Position numbers and translations under genes: made by a program. From NCBI GenBank assembly GCA_963746885.1, contig CAVVDM010000013.1:124001-188000 (forward strand): a DNA stretch of 64,000 bases, written 5' to 3'. A model generated the notes under the pieces. It did no database searches. It saw only the letters and a program-made list of their open reading frames with translations, and was not told where the DNA came from. Origin of the DNA: DATARH01 sp963746885. GTDB taxonomy: Bacteria > Pseudomonadota > Alphaproteobacteria > ATCC43930 > CGMCC-115725. How positions within the stretch are numbered: the first letter of the stretch is position 1; every line of letters starts with the position of its first letter. This document shows positions 8,711 through 17,116 of this stretch, piece by piece.

Positions 8711-9439
8711 CTATCGCGGTTGCCGCGGCGGCGCCACCGCGGGCAGGGCAAAGCCGGCCAGGGTTGCGCGCAGGGCGGCGATGCCCAGCCGCTTCTCGGC
8801 GCTCGTCAAATGGATCTCGGGATGCGCCGCGGTGTGGCTCGCCAATTCGGCGGCGACGCCGGCGACGATCGCGTCGCGCGCATTCGGGCCGAGTTTGTCG
8901 ATCTTGGTCAGCACCACCTGATAGGACAGCCCGGCCATATCGCACAGCGCCATGACCGGATGGTCCGGCTCCTTGATGCCGTGCCGCGAATCGATCAGCA
9001 GGCAGACGCGGCGCAGGCTCGCCCGGCCGCGCAGATAGCGCTGCACCAAGCGGGTCCAGGCCTGGACCGCGCTCTTCGACACCGCGGCATAGCCGTAGCC
9101 CGGCAGATCGACCAGCATCAGCCGGCGATCGAGCGCGAAGAAATTGATCTGCTGCGTGCGGCCCGGCGTGTTCGAGGTGCGCGCCAGCGTGCGCCGCCCG
9201 GTCAGGGCGTTGACCAGGCTCGACTTGCCGACATTGGAGCGGCCGAGAAAGGCGATCTCCGGCAGGCTCTCGTCGGGCAGCCCGGAATCATCGGCGGCGC
9301 CGGAGATGAAGCGGCACTCCCGCGCGAACAACAGCCGCCCCGCCTCGGCCGCCTCCGGCTCGATGTCGCGGGTCGGAAACAGGTCGGAAGCGGCGGCCGG
9401 CTCGCTCAGGCCGCCCCCGCGCGATGCATGATCGCCCAT
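8711..9439 (-). CDS. engB: Ribosome biogenesis GTPase EngB (YsxC/YihA)
   Basis: A small GTPase needed for maturation of the large ribosomal subunit. The 242-residue protein has G1 FLGRSNVGKSSLVNAL, the G2 region NTPGRTQ, G3 LVDLPGYGYA and G4 LTKIDKL in canonical order. The ATG at 9439 overlaps the end of yidC by 34 nt. The first ~30 residues are poorly conserved, so a later start such as the TTG before FARECRF is possible. It is co-directional with yidC and argB. Confidence 0.94.
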   Translation of the reverse strand: MGDHASRGGGLSEPAAASDLFPTRDIEPEAAEAGRLLFARECRFISGAADDSGLPDESLPEIAFLGRSNVGKSSLVNALTGRRTLARTSNTPGRTQQINFFALDRRLMLVDLPGYGYAAVSKSAVQAWTRLVQRYLRGRASLRRVCLLIDSRHGIKEPDHPVMALCDMAGLSYQVVLTKIDKLGPNARDAIVAGVAAELASHTAAHPEIHLTSAEKRLGIAALRATLAGFALPAVAPPRQPR

Positions 9440-11139
9440 TGCTGGCAGATGCTAAGCGAATTGTTCCAGGCCCAGTAGATCACGAGCCCGGCCGGGAAGG
9501 ACGACAGCATGTAGGTGAAGACGATCGGCAGCAGCATGAACATCCGCGCCTGCATCGGATCGACCGGCTGCGGATTGAGCTTCTGCTGCAGGAACATCGT
9601 AACGCCCATAATCAGCGGCCAGGCGCCGATCAAAAGAAAATGCGGCGGCTGAAAGGCTATGAGCCCGAACAAATTGGCAAACGACGTCGGGTCCGGCGCC
9701 GACAGATCGTGAATCCAGCCGAAAAACGGCGCATGCCGCATCTCGATCGTGACGAACAGCACCTTGTACAGCGAAAAGAACACCGGGATCTGGATCACGA
9801 TCGGCAGGCAGCCGGCCAGCGGGTTGGCCCCCACCCGCTTGTACATCGCCATGATCTCCTGCTGCTGGCGCGCCTTGTCGTCGGGAAAGCGCTCGCGGAT
9901 CTTCTGCATCTCCGGCTGGAGCAACTTCATCTTGCTCATCGCCTGATAGGATTTGTTGGCGAGCGGGAAGAACAACAGCTTGATGATCAGCGTCAGCAAT
10001 AGGATCGACAGCCCGAAATTGCCGAGAATACCCTCGAAGACCAGGAGAATCTTGAATATCGGCCGCGTCAGAAACCAGAACCAGCCGAAATCGATCGAAT
10101 AGTCGAACAACGGGATGCCGGACGCGGCATACAATTCCAGCAGGCTGAGCTCCTTCGCGCCGGCAAAGAAGCGGGTCGAGGTCGCTGCCGTGCCGTGCGC
10201 CGGAATCGTCACCGCTTGACCGGTGAATTCGGTCTCATAGCGATCGACGCCGCCTTCGAGAAGGTGCGCGAAACGCGCGTCGACGGCCTCGTGCGCCGCC
10301 GGGATCAGCGCGGTCTGCCAGTATTTGTCGGTGAAGCCGAGCCAGCCGTCACTCGAACTGTGATCCTCCGATTGGCCAGGCTTGAGCGACGTATATTTGA
10401 TGTCATGCACCGACCCGCCAAACTCGCCGATCATGCCTTCGAACAGAAGATAGTAGCCGCTGACCGGGGGCGTGCCGGAGCGGCTGATCAGCCCGCGAGG
10501 CGATAGGCGCACCGGCGTATCGCCGGAGTTCGTCACCGCATCGTGCACCGTGAACATGTAGCTCGCATCGATCGAGATCGTGCGCGTGAACCGGAGCCCG
10601 GCGCCATTGTCCCAGCTCAGCGTCACCGGTGACGTCGGGCTGAGGGGCCCACCCGAGGCGGTCCATTGCGTTTGCGGCCCCGGCACCTTGACGCCAGGCG
10701 TGTCGGCCTTCCAGCCGAACTCGGCGAAATAGGGATCCTTGGTTCCGACCGGCAACAACAGCACGACCTCGGGGCTCTTCGGATCGACGGTCTCGTGATA
10801 GGTCGCCAGCGTCAGATCGTCGATGCGGCCGCCCTTGAGGTCGATCGAGCCATGCAGCCGCGGCGTATCGATCTTGACGCGGGACTGCCCTGCGAGCGCC
10901 TCTCCGCGCGTCAAGCCGCCCGAGATCCCGCCCGTCCCCGATGTCGCGGCGGTGCCCGGCGACGGAGCCCCGGGCGCCCGGGCTGCCGGCGTCGCGGGTG
11001 GGGTCTGCGTCGATGTGGTGTGCGTTGACGATGACGGCGCAGGCGGCGTCACCAGGTGCAATTTCGCGAACAGAAACTGAAACCCGATCAGAATGCCCAC
11101 CGAGAGCACGATCGCGAGCAGGAGATTGCGCTGGTCCAT
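9406..11139 (-). CDS. yidC: Membrane protein insertase YidC
   Basis: Inserts and folds inner-membrane proteins, alone or with SecYEG. The 577-residue protein begins MDQRNLLLAIVLSVGILIGF, the N-terminal signal-anchor of the Gram-negative form. A Pro/Thr-rich linker, a periplasmic beta domain (about residues 90-350) and the conserved C-terminal transmembrane core follow, with FGLSILLLTLIIKLLFFPL, QQEIMAMYKRVGANPLAGCLP and MLSSFPAGLVIYWAWNN. The ATG at 11139 is chosen because it opens the signal anchor. It lies in the rpmH-rnpA-yidD-yidC order. Confidence 0.97.
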   Translation of the reverse strand: MDQRNLLLAIVLSVGILIGFQFLFAKLHLVTPPAPSSSTHTTSTQTPPATPAARAPGAPSPGTAATSGTGGISGGLTRGEALAGQSRVKIDTPRLHGSIDLKGGRIDDLTLATYHETVDPKSPEVVLLLPVGTKDPYFAEFGWKADTPGVKVPGPQTQWTASGGPLSPTSPVTLSWDNGAGLRFTRTISIDASYMFTVHDAVTNSGDTPVRLSPRGLISRSGTPPVSGYYLLFEGMIGEFGGSVHDIKYTSLKPGQSEDHSSSDGWLGFTDKYWQTALIPAAHEAVDARFAHLLEGGVDRYETEFTGQAVTIPAHGTAATSTRFFAGAKELSLLELYAASGIPLFDYSIDFGWFWFLTRPIFKILLVFEGILGNFGLSILLLTLIIKLLFFPLANKSYQAMSKMKLLQPEMQKIRERFPDDKARQQQEIMAMYKRVGANPLAGCLPIVIQIPVFFSLYKVLFVTIEMRHAPFFGWIHDLSAPDPTSFANLFGLIAFQPPHFLLIGAWPLIMGVTMFLQQKLNPQPVDPMQARMFMLLPIVFTYMLSSFPAGLVIYWAWNNSLSICQQWAIMHRAGAA

Positions 11140-11158
11140 TGCGTCGGGGCGGGCCGGC

Positions 11159-11413
11159 TCAGCGGCTCGGTTCGAATGGGACGGGATCGTAGCCGCTGCC
11201 GCCCCAGGGATGGCAGCGCAACAGGCGACGCAGGGCGAGCCATGAGCCGCGCCAAGGCCCGTGCCGCGCAACCGCTTCGGCGGCATAACGCGAGCAGCTC
11301 GGCTCGTAGCGGCAGGAGGGCGGCAGGACGGGCGCGATCAGCAGCTGATAGCCGCGGATCAAACCCCGTATCGCCAAGCCCGCCACCCGGCTCGCGCCGC
11401 CGTCACCCGCCAT
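11159..11413 (-). CDS. yidD: Membrane protein insertion efficiency factor YidD
   Basis: A small membrane-associated protein that helps YidC-dependent insertion. The 84-residue sequence has the family motif IRGYQLLIAPVLPPSCRYEP, then SCSRYAAEAVARHG with its conserved cysteines and CHPWGGSGYDPVP. The ATG at 11413 has GAGGAG 7 nt upstream; the ATG at 11419 is too close to it. The start overlaps the end of rnpA by 11 nt, which fits coupled translation. Confidence 0.93.
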   Translation of the reverse strand: MAGDGGASRVAGLAIRGLIRGYQLLIAPVLPPSCRYEPSCSRYAAEAVARHGPWRGSWLALRRLLRCHPWGGSGYDPVPFEPSR

Positions 11414-11858
11414 CGCCATTCTCCTCGCTGCGTCGCGCCGGCGGCTCCCCGCCGCGCCGCCCGCCCTGTTGCCCCCTGGGCGTTTCCCGGGGCCGTTCCA
11501 TCGGGCGCTCGACCTGCCGAAGTGCTGCCGCGAGATCGCCGACCAGCTCGGCATAACCTCGCGCGCCGGTTGTGCCGCGGGCGATCAGCACGTAATCGGT
11601 TCCCGGCCGCCCGTCGCGCGCCAACACGTCCGCCGCCGCCGCACGCAATCGCCGCTTCGCTCGATTGCGAACCACCGCATTGCCAACCTTGCGGCTGGCT
11701 GTAAAGCCAACCCGCACCGCCGGCGCCTCACCGCTGTCGGAGGAACGCCGCGCCGCCTGCAGGACCAGCCCGGGACGCGCAGCACGGCGGCGCGCGGCAG
11801 CCACACGGAGAAAGTCGGCGCGGGTCTTGAGCCTTACAAGGCTGTTTGACATCGACAT
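11403..11858 (-). CDS. rnpA: Ribonuclease P protein component
   Basis: The protein cofactor of RNase P, which matures tRNA 5' ends. From MSMSNSLVRLKTRADFLRV the protein runs about 151 residues. It shows VRVGFTASRKVGNAVVRNRA and AKRRLRAAA, the RNR signature that contacts the RNA. The C-terminus is longer than usual and rich in Arg, Gly and Glu. Several in-frame ATGs exist (11873, 11858, 11852). The frame stays open upstream, so the start is uncertain by a few codons. It lies between rpmH and yidD. Confidence 0.92.
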   Translation of the reverse strand: MSMSNSLVRLKTRADFLRVAAARRRAARPGLVLQAARRSSDSGEAPAVRVGFTASRKVGNAVVRNRAKRRLRAAAADVLARDGRPGTDYVLIARGTTGARGYAELVGDLAAALRQVERPMERPRETPRGQQGGRRGGEPPARRSEENGDGG

Positions 11859-11937
11859 CGCGATGCCGACCATCAGCGCGGCGATTCGCTGCGCCTGCGC
11901 CGCCAGGCAGCGCAGGCGGCAGGATCGGCCAGCAGGA

Positions 11938-12072
11938 TCACGCAGACAGGCGCTTGCGGCCCTTGGCGCGGCGCGCCGCCAGCACCCGGCGTCCGGCCGG
12001 AGTGGCCATCCGCGCGCGAAAGCCATGACGGCGCTTGCGAACGAGCCGGCTCGGCTGATAAGTGCGCTTCAC
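11938..12072 (-). CDS. rpmH: 50S ribosomal protein L34
   Basis: The 44-residue sequence starts MKRTYQPSRLVRKRRHGF and ends AKGRKRLSA, which is canonical L34. The start codon is GTG at 12072, giving GTG AAG CGC ACT TAT CAG. It is the first gene of the rpmH-rnpA-yidD-yidC cluster, about 44 bp behind a strong promoter. Confidence 0.97.
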   Translation of the reverse strand: MKRTYQPSRLVRKRRHGFRARMATPAGRRVLAARRAKGRKRLSA

Positions 12073-12115
12073 GGCACCCTCTCCAACGCAACTGCCCTCT
12101 TTGAGCGGAGGCCGC

Positions 12116-12144
12116 TATATAAGGGAGCGGTCCCGGCAAGTCAA
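12116..12144 (-). promoter_or_regulatory. Sigma-70 promoter of the rpmH operon
   Basis: Read on the - strand: TTGACT, a 17-bp spacer, then TATATA. Both hexamers are close to consensus and the spacing is ideal. The start of transcription would fall about 35 nt before the rpmH GTG. This suits a highly expressed ribosomal protein gene. Confidence 0.8.
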
Positions 12145-12336
12145 CGCGCCGGGACCGCGGGCTTCCCGCGGCCCTCGCCGGGTCTCCTCCCGGTGGTGGG
12201 TCGCACGACCTGGAACATGGCGACGCTGCGTCACTTCGACGGATCGCTTCGCTCGGACGCGTAACTTAGGCACCCTCGGCGATCAGACGCGGCGCGGCGC
12301 GCTTTCTCGGTTTTCCCAGCACGGGGTATTGATGCT

Positions 12337-13272
12337 GTGAGCGACGACACAATGACGGCCGACGCCGATGCCGGCGCGCGACGCTGGCGTGCCCCGACCG
12401 ACGGCGCGATCCGCCCCGGCAGCGACGACCACAAGACCGCCTTCTGCCGGATGCTGCTCGACACGCACAACCCTTACAAGCCGGCGATCATCGACTGGCC
12501 CCGTCTCGACACCGAGGCGCGCGACCGGCTCGTCGCGCTGCCGATCTGGGACATCGCGGTACAGACCGAAGGCAAGGCAAGCACGCGGGTCCTCAGCTAT
12601 GGCGAAACGATCGCCGACCCGCTACTGCACCGCGCCATAGCGCTCAACGGGTTTGAGGAGGGACGGCACAAGCAGGTGCTGTCCAACCTGGTCGAGGCTT
12701 ACACGATCCCGCTCGCGCCGGAGCCCGAGTACCGCCGGCCACGCCATCCCGAATGGGCCTTCATGGTCACCGGCTTCAGCGAGTGCATCGACAGTTTCTT
12801 CGCGTTCGGCCTGTTTGCCCTGGCGCAGCGCTCGCGCTTTTTCCCGCCCGAGCTGGTCGACAGCTTCGAGCCGATCATGCAGGAAGAGGCGCGGCACATC
12901 CTGTTCTTCGTCAATTGGGTGGCCTGGCACCGCCGCAACCTCGCCTGGTGGCGGCGGCCGTGGTTCTGTGCCAAGGTCGCGGCGGTGTGGACCTTTCTGG
13001 TCTGGGAGCGCATCGGCCTCGCCCGCGGCGCCGGCGCAGCGCGCGACGAAGCGCCGCAGGACAACAATTTCACCCTGACCGGCAGCAAGGCGGTGGCCGA
13101 TATCGACCTGGCGCCGGCCGCGCTGTTCGACCTCTGCCTCGCGGAAAACCAGCGCCGCATGGCGGGCTACGACCTGCGCCTGTTGCGCCCGCTGGTGATG
13201 CCCGTTCTCGTCCGCTTCGTGCGCCGCTTTCTGCGCGACCGCAAGCCGGCTGCCGGGGTGCCCGCGCCATGA
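12337..13272 (+). CDS. Ferritin-like diiron domain protein
   Basis: A 311-residue protein with two E-E-x-x-H-type motifs about 80 residues apart: NGFEEGRHKQVL and MQEEARHILFF. They suit a four-helix ferritin-like fold with a carboxylate-bridged diiron site. The helix between them contains GFSECIDSFFAFGLFALAQ, and a hydrophobic stretch lies near AAVWTFLVWERIGLA. The family is usually annotated only as ferritin-like domain protein; an oxygenase or desaturase-type role is possible but not shown. A GTG at 12337 is used, with an in-frame ATG at 12352 as an alternative. It is followed 50 bp later by hpnL. Confidence 0.75.
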   Translation: MSDDTMTADADAGARRWRAPTDGAIRPGSDDHKTAFCRMLLDTHNPYKPAIIDWPRLDTEARDRLVALPIWDIAVQTEGKASTRVLSYGETIADPLLHRAIALNGFEEGRHKQVLSNLVEAYTIPLAPEPEYRRPRHPEWAFMVTGFSECIDSFFAFGLFALAQRSRFFPPELVDSFEPIMQEEARHILFFVNWVAWHRRNLAWWRRPWFCAKVAAVWTFLVWERIGLARGAGAARDEAPQDNNFTLTGSKAVADIDLAPAALFDLCLAENQRRMAGYDLRLLRPLVMPVLVRFVRRFLRDRKPAAGVPAP

Positions 13273-13321
13273 GGCGTTGTGCCCTGAACCGCTTAGGCCA
13301 AACGACGCGGCGCCGTCGGCA

Positions 13322-14329
13322 ATGAAAGCCTGGCCGATTGTCACCGCCATCGTGGGGATGGCGGTCATGGTGGCGCTTGTCGGCTATTTCGGGGCCGGCG
13401 CCGTATTGCACGCGCTCCTCGCGGTCGGCGGCACCGGATTTGTCGCGATCTGCGCGATTCATCTGGTGTTGATCGCGGTGATGGGGCTCGCCTGGCGCGC
13501 GCTCCTGCCCGGCGCCCATGCCGGCAAGGTCATGTGGGCCCGGCTGGTGCGCGATTCGGGTTCGGAGGCGCTGCCGCTCTCGCAGGTCGGCGGCTACGTG
13601 CTCGGCGCCCGCGCCCTGGCGCTGGCCGGCGTGCCCGGTACCCTCGCCGCAGCCAGCACGATCGTCGATGTGACCCTCGAATTCGTCGCGCAGCTCGCCT
13701 ATACCGCGCTCGGCCTCGCATTGCTCGTGCGGCTGCAGCCGGAGACCCGCGCGGCGGCCCCGGTGCTGCTCGGCCTCGCGGTCGCCGCCTGCGCCGCGGT
13801 GGCGTTTGTGCTGGTCCAGCGCCGCGGCCTTGCGTTGTTCGACCGCATCGCCGGCTACCTCGGGGCCGGCTGGGCCGAACGCAGCGCCGCCGGAGCGGCG
13901 GCCTTGCACGCCGCGCTGGCCGCGATCTACCGTCGCCGCGTCGGCCTGTGGGCCAGTTTCGCGGTGCATCTCGGGTGCTGGATCGCCAGCGCGATCGAGG
14001 TATGGCTCGCCTTGCGCCTGGCCGGGCAGCCATTGTCGTTCGGCGCGGTGCTGGCGATCGAAAGCCTGCTCTACGCCATTCGCACCGTCGCCTTCGCCGT
14101 GCCGCAGGCGATCGGCGTGCAGGAAGGCGCCTACATTCTGCTCGGCGCCAGCTTTGGGCTCAGCCCGGACATGGCGTTGGCGTTGTCGCTGCTGAAGCGC
14201 GGCCGCGACCTGGCGATCGGCCTGCCGACGATCGCCGCCTGGCAGGCGATCGAAGGCCGCCGCCTGTGGCGTCGCCGCGCCGCCGCGACGGCGCGGGTCG
14301 ACGAAATGCCGATGCCGCCGGCCGACTGA
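13322..14329 (+). CDS. hpnL: HpnL family hopanoid-associated membrane protein
   Basis: A 335-residue integral membrane protein of the lysylphosphatidylglycerol-synthase-like TM superfamily, most like the HpnL group linked to hopanoid lipids. About eight hydrophobic segments are visible, beginning with IVTAIVGMAVMVALVGYFG. The family signature is present: SEALPLSQVGGYVLGARAL, then AIGVQEGAYILLGASFGL and LSLLKRGRDLAIGLP. It is thought to act in transport or trafficking of hopanoids to the outer membrane. No other hopanoid gene is in the window. The ATG at 13322 precedes the first membrane segment. Confidence 0.8.
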   Translation: MKAWPIVTAIVGMAVMVALVGYFGAGAVLHALLAVGGTGFVAICAIHLVLIAVMGLAWRALLPGAHAGKVMWARLVRDSGSEALPLSQVGGYVLGARALALAGVPGTLAAASTIVDVTLEFVAQLAYTALGLALLVRLQPETRAAAPVLLGLAVAACAAVAFVLVQRRGLALFDRIAGYLGAGWAERSAAGAAALHAALAAIYRRRVGLWASFAVHLGCWIASAIEVWLALRLAGQPLSFGAVLAIESLLYAIRTVAFAVPQAIGVQEGAYILLGASFGLSPDMALALSLLKRGRDLAIGLPTIAAWQAIEGRRLWRRRAAATARVDEMPMPPAD

Positions 14330-14349
14330 ACCGCGGTTGCGATCGGCCG

Positions 14350-16656
14350 CTATTCGACCAGCTCGGCTTCCTTGGGCTCGGCCGGCGTCGCCGGCGGGCG
14401 CGGGCGGAACGCGAAAGTGAGCTTGTCGGCCTCCTTGTCGACCGACACCATCACGACGCCGCCTTTCGCGAGCTTCCCGAACAGCAGCTCCTCGGCCAAC
14501 GGCTTCTTGATGTGCTCCTGGATGATACGCGCCAGCGGACGGGCACCGAACAGCGGATCGTATCCCTTGCGCGCGAGCCACTCGCGGGCGTTCGCGTCGA
14601 GTTCGATCGTGACATTGCGGTCAGCGAGCTGCTCCTCGAGCTGCAGCACGAATTTGTCGACGACGCGGCCGATCGTTTCCGGCGCCAATGGCGCAAACGA
14701 GATTGTCGCATCGAGCCGGTTGCGGAATTCCGGCGTGAACATGCGGTTGATCGCTTCCTCGTCGTGGCCGGTACGGATGCCGCTGCCGAAACCGATCGCC
14801 TGCTTGGCCAGTTCGGCGGCGCCGGCATTGGTCGTCATGATCAGGATGACGTTGCGGAAATCGACGTTCTTGCCGTTGTGATCGGTCAATTTCCCGTAAT
14901 CCATGACCTGCAGTAGGATGTTGAACAGATCCGGGTGCGCCTTCTCGATCTCGTCGAGTAAGAGAACGCTGTGCGGGTGCTGGTCGATCGCGTCGGTCAG
15001 CAGGCCGCCCTGGTCAAAGCCGACATAGCCCGGCGGCGCGCCGATCAGCCGCGAGACGGTGTGCCGCTCCATGTATTCCGACATGTCGAAGCGGGTGATC
15101 TCGATCCCCAACGTGCGCGCCAACTGGCGCGCGACCTCGGTCTTGCCGACGCCGGTCGGGCCCGAGAACAGGTAGGAGCCGATTGGCTTCTCCTGGTCGC
15201 GCAGGCCCGCGCGCGCCAGCTTGATCGCCGACACCAGCGACTCGATCGCGGGGTCCTGGCCGAACACCACCATCTTCAGGTCACGGTCGAGGTTCTTCAA
15301 CACCTCGCGGTCGTCGCGCGACACGCTCTTCGGCGGGATGCGCGCCATCGTCGCGATGCAGGCCTCGACCTCCTTGGCGGTGATCGTCTTGCGCCGCTTG
15401 CTCTCCGGCACCAGCATCTGCGCCGCGCCGGTCTCGTCGATCACGTCGATCGCCTTGTCGGGCAGTTTGCGATCGCCGATGTAGCGATGCGACAACTCGA
15501 CCGCCGCCTTGATCGCGTCCGCGGTGTAGCGGACCTTGTGGTGGCGCTCGTAATAGGGCTTGAGCCCGCGCAGGATCTTGATCGAATCCTCGATCGTCGG
15601 CTCGTTGACGTCGATCTTCTGGAAGCGGCGGACGAGCGCGCGGTCCTTCTCGAAATAGTTGCGGTATTCCTTGTAGGTGGTCGAGCCGATGCAGCGGATC
15701 GCGCCGCCGGCGAGGGCCGGCTTCAACAGGTTGGAGGCGTCCATCGCGCCGCCCGATGTCGCACCGGCGCCGATCACGGTGTGGATCTCGTCGATGAACA
15801 GGATCGCGCCTGGCTGCGCCTCGAGTTCGGCCAGCACCGCCTTCAGCCGCTCCTCGAAATCGCCGCGATAGCGCGTGCCGGCCAACAGCGCGCCCATGTC
15901 GAGCGCGAAGATCGTCGCGTTGAGCAACACCTCCGGCACTTCGCGCCCGACGATGCGGCGGGCCAGCCCCTCGGCGATCGCGGTTTTGCCGACGCCGGGG
16001 TCGCCGACATAGAGCGGGTTGTTCTTGGAGCGCCGACACAGGATCTGGATCGTCCGCTCGACCTCGGCCTCGCGGCCGATCAACGGGTCGATCTTGCCGC
16101 CCTTGGCCTTCTTGTTGAGGTTGACGCAATAGGCGTCGAGCGCGTCATGGCTGCGCTTCTGGCCCTTCTCGCTGCGCTCCTCCTCCTCGGCCCCCTGGAC
16201 GCGGCGGGTCTCCGAGCGACCCGGCGATTTGGCGATGCCGTGCGAGATGAAGTTGACCGCGTCGAACCGGGTCATGTCCTGCTCCTGCAGGAAATAGACC
16301 GCGTGGCTCTCGCGCTCGGCGAACATCGCGACCAGCACATTGGCGCCGGTCACCTCCTCGCGCCCCGAGGACTGCACGTGGATGGCCGCGCGCTGCAGGA
16401 CGCGCTGGAAGCTCGCGGTCGGCTTCGCGTCCTCGCTGTGGTTCGATACGAGGTTGGTCAGGTCGTTGTCGACATAGGTCAACACGTCGCGACGCAGCCG
16501 ATCGAGATCGACGCTGCACGCACGCAGCACCGCGATCGCGTCCTGGTCGTCGGTCAGCGCCAGCAGCAGATGCTCGAGGGTGGCATATTCATGCCGCCGC
16601 TCGTTCGCATGGGCCAACGCCCGGTGCAGGGATTTTTCGAGATTGCGTGAGAGCAC
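14350..16656 (-). CDS. clpA: ATP-dependent Clp protease ATP-binding subunit ClpA
   Basis: A 768-residue AAA+ unfoldase that feeds substrates to ClpP. The N domain (LSRNLEKSLHRALAHANERR...) binds ClpS. D1 has the Walker A GDPGVGKTAIAEGLARR and Walker B ILFIDEIHT; D2 has GPTGVGKTEVARQLA and LLLDEIEKAHPD. A ClpP-binding IGF-type loop is present as AIGFGSG. The GTG at 16656 is chosen because it gives the standard LSRNLE start; the upstream frame has no family similarity. It follows clpS by 28 bp, the usual arrangement. Confidence 0.97.
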   Translation of the reverse strand: MLSRNLEKSLHRALAHANERRHEYATLEHLLLALTDDQDAIAVLRACSVDLDRLRRDVLTYVDNDLTNLVSNHSEDAKPTASFQRVLQRAAIHVQSSGREEVTGANVLVAMFAERESHAVYFLQEQDMTRFDAVNFISHGIAKSPGRSETRRVQGAEEEERSEKGQKRSHDALDAYCVNLNKKAKGGKIDPLIGREAEVERTIQILCRRSKNNPLYVGDPGVGKTAIAEGLARRIVGREVPEVLLNATIFALDMGALLAGTRYRGDFEERLKAVLAELEAQPGAILFIDEIHTVIGAGATSGGAMDASNLLKPALAGGAIRCIGSTTYKEYRNYFEKDRALVRRFQKIDVNEPTIEDSIKILRGLKPYYERHHKVRYTADAIKAAVELSHRYIGDRKLPDKAIDVIDETGAAQMLVPESKRRKTITAKEVEACIATMARIPPKSVSRDDREVLKNLDRDLKMVVFGQDPAIESLVSAIKLARAGLRDQEKPIGSYLFSGPTGVGKTEVARQLARTLGIEITRFDMSEYMERHTVSRLIGAPPGYVGFDQGGLLTDAIDQHPHSVLLLDEIEKAHPDLFNILLQVMDYGKLTDHNGKNVDFRNVILIMTTNAGAAELAKQAIGFGSGIRTGHDEEAINRMFTPEFRNRLDATISFAPLAPETIGRVVDKFVLQLEEQLADRNVTIELDANAREWLARKGYDPLFGARPLARIIQEHIKKPLAEELLFGKLAKGGVVMVSVDKEADKLTFAFRPRPPATPAEPKEAELVE

Positions 16657-16684
16657 GGCCGCGCCCTTCCTATCGAATGAGTGA

Positions 16685-17011
16685 CTAGTCTTTTTCCAGC
16701 GTGCATTGCAGCGGATGCTGGTGCTGCCGGGCAAAATCCATCACCTGCGTCACCTTGGTCTCTGCGACCTCGTAGGTGTAGACGCCGCAGATGCCGACAC
16801 CCCGCCTATGCACATGCAGCATGATGCGGGTCGCTTCCTGGCGGTTCTTGTTGAAAAACCGTTCGAGGATGTGCACGACGAACTCCATCGGCGTGTAATC
16901 GTCGTTCAGCATCAACACCTTGTACATCGACGGCTTCTTCGTCTTCGGCTTCGCCTTGACGATGACGCCCGTCCCCGGTCCTTCCTCGCCGCGTTTTCCG
17001 TTGTCGCTCAT
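16685..17011 (-). CDS. clpS: ATP-dependent Clp protease adaptor ClpS
   Basis: Delivers N-degron substrates to ClpA. The 108-residue protein has a flexible N-terminus (to about residue 25) and then the core KVLMLNDDYTPMEFVVHILE, with NDDYTPM forming the N-degron pocket. MLHVHRRGVGICGVYTYEVAETK and the C-terminal QHPLQCTLE follow. The ATG at 17011 is the only methionine near the family start. It lies directly upstream of clpA. Confidence 0.97.
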   Translation of the reverse strand: MSDNGKRGEEGPGTGVIVKAKPKTKKPSMYKVLMLNDDYTPMEFVVHILERFFNKNRQEATRIMLHVHRRGVGICGVYTYEVAETKVTQVMDFARQHQHPLQCTLEKD

Positions 17012-17116
17012 GTCGATCCGAGCTGATGGCGGTGCTCGCCCCTGATGATATTGGCTTTGCCCGTCCCGGGGAAAGCCCCTTGCTGCCACTTTGCCGCCGC
17101 TGCTCGACATATGGGC

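Noticed and set aside
11168..11180. GGTTCGAAT resembling a tRNA T-loop.
   Set aside because: It lies inside the conserved end of yidD (PVPFEPSR) and no cloverleaf can be built around it.
14971..16650. A 559-codon + strand frame opposite clpA.
   Set aside because: Antisense shadow of clpA, whose AAA+ motifs are unambiguous.
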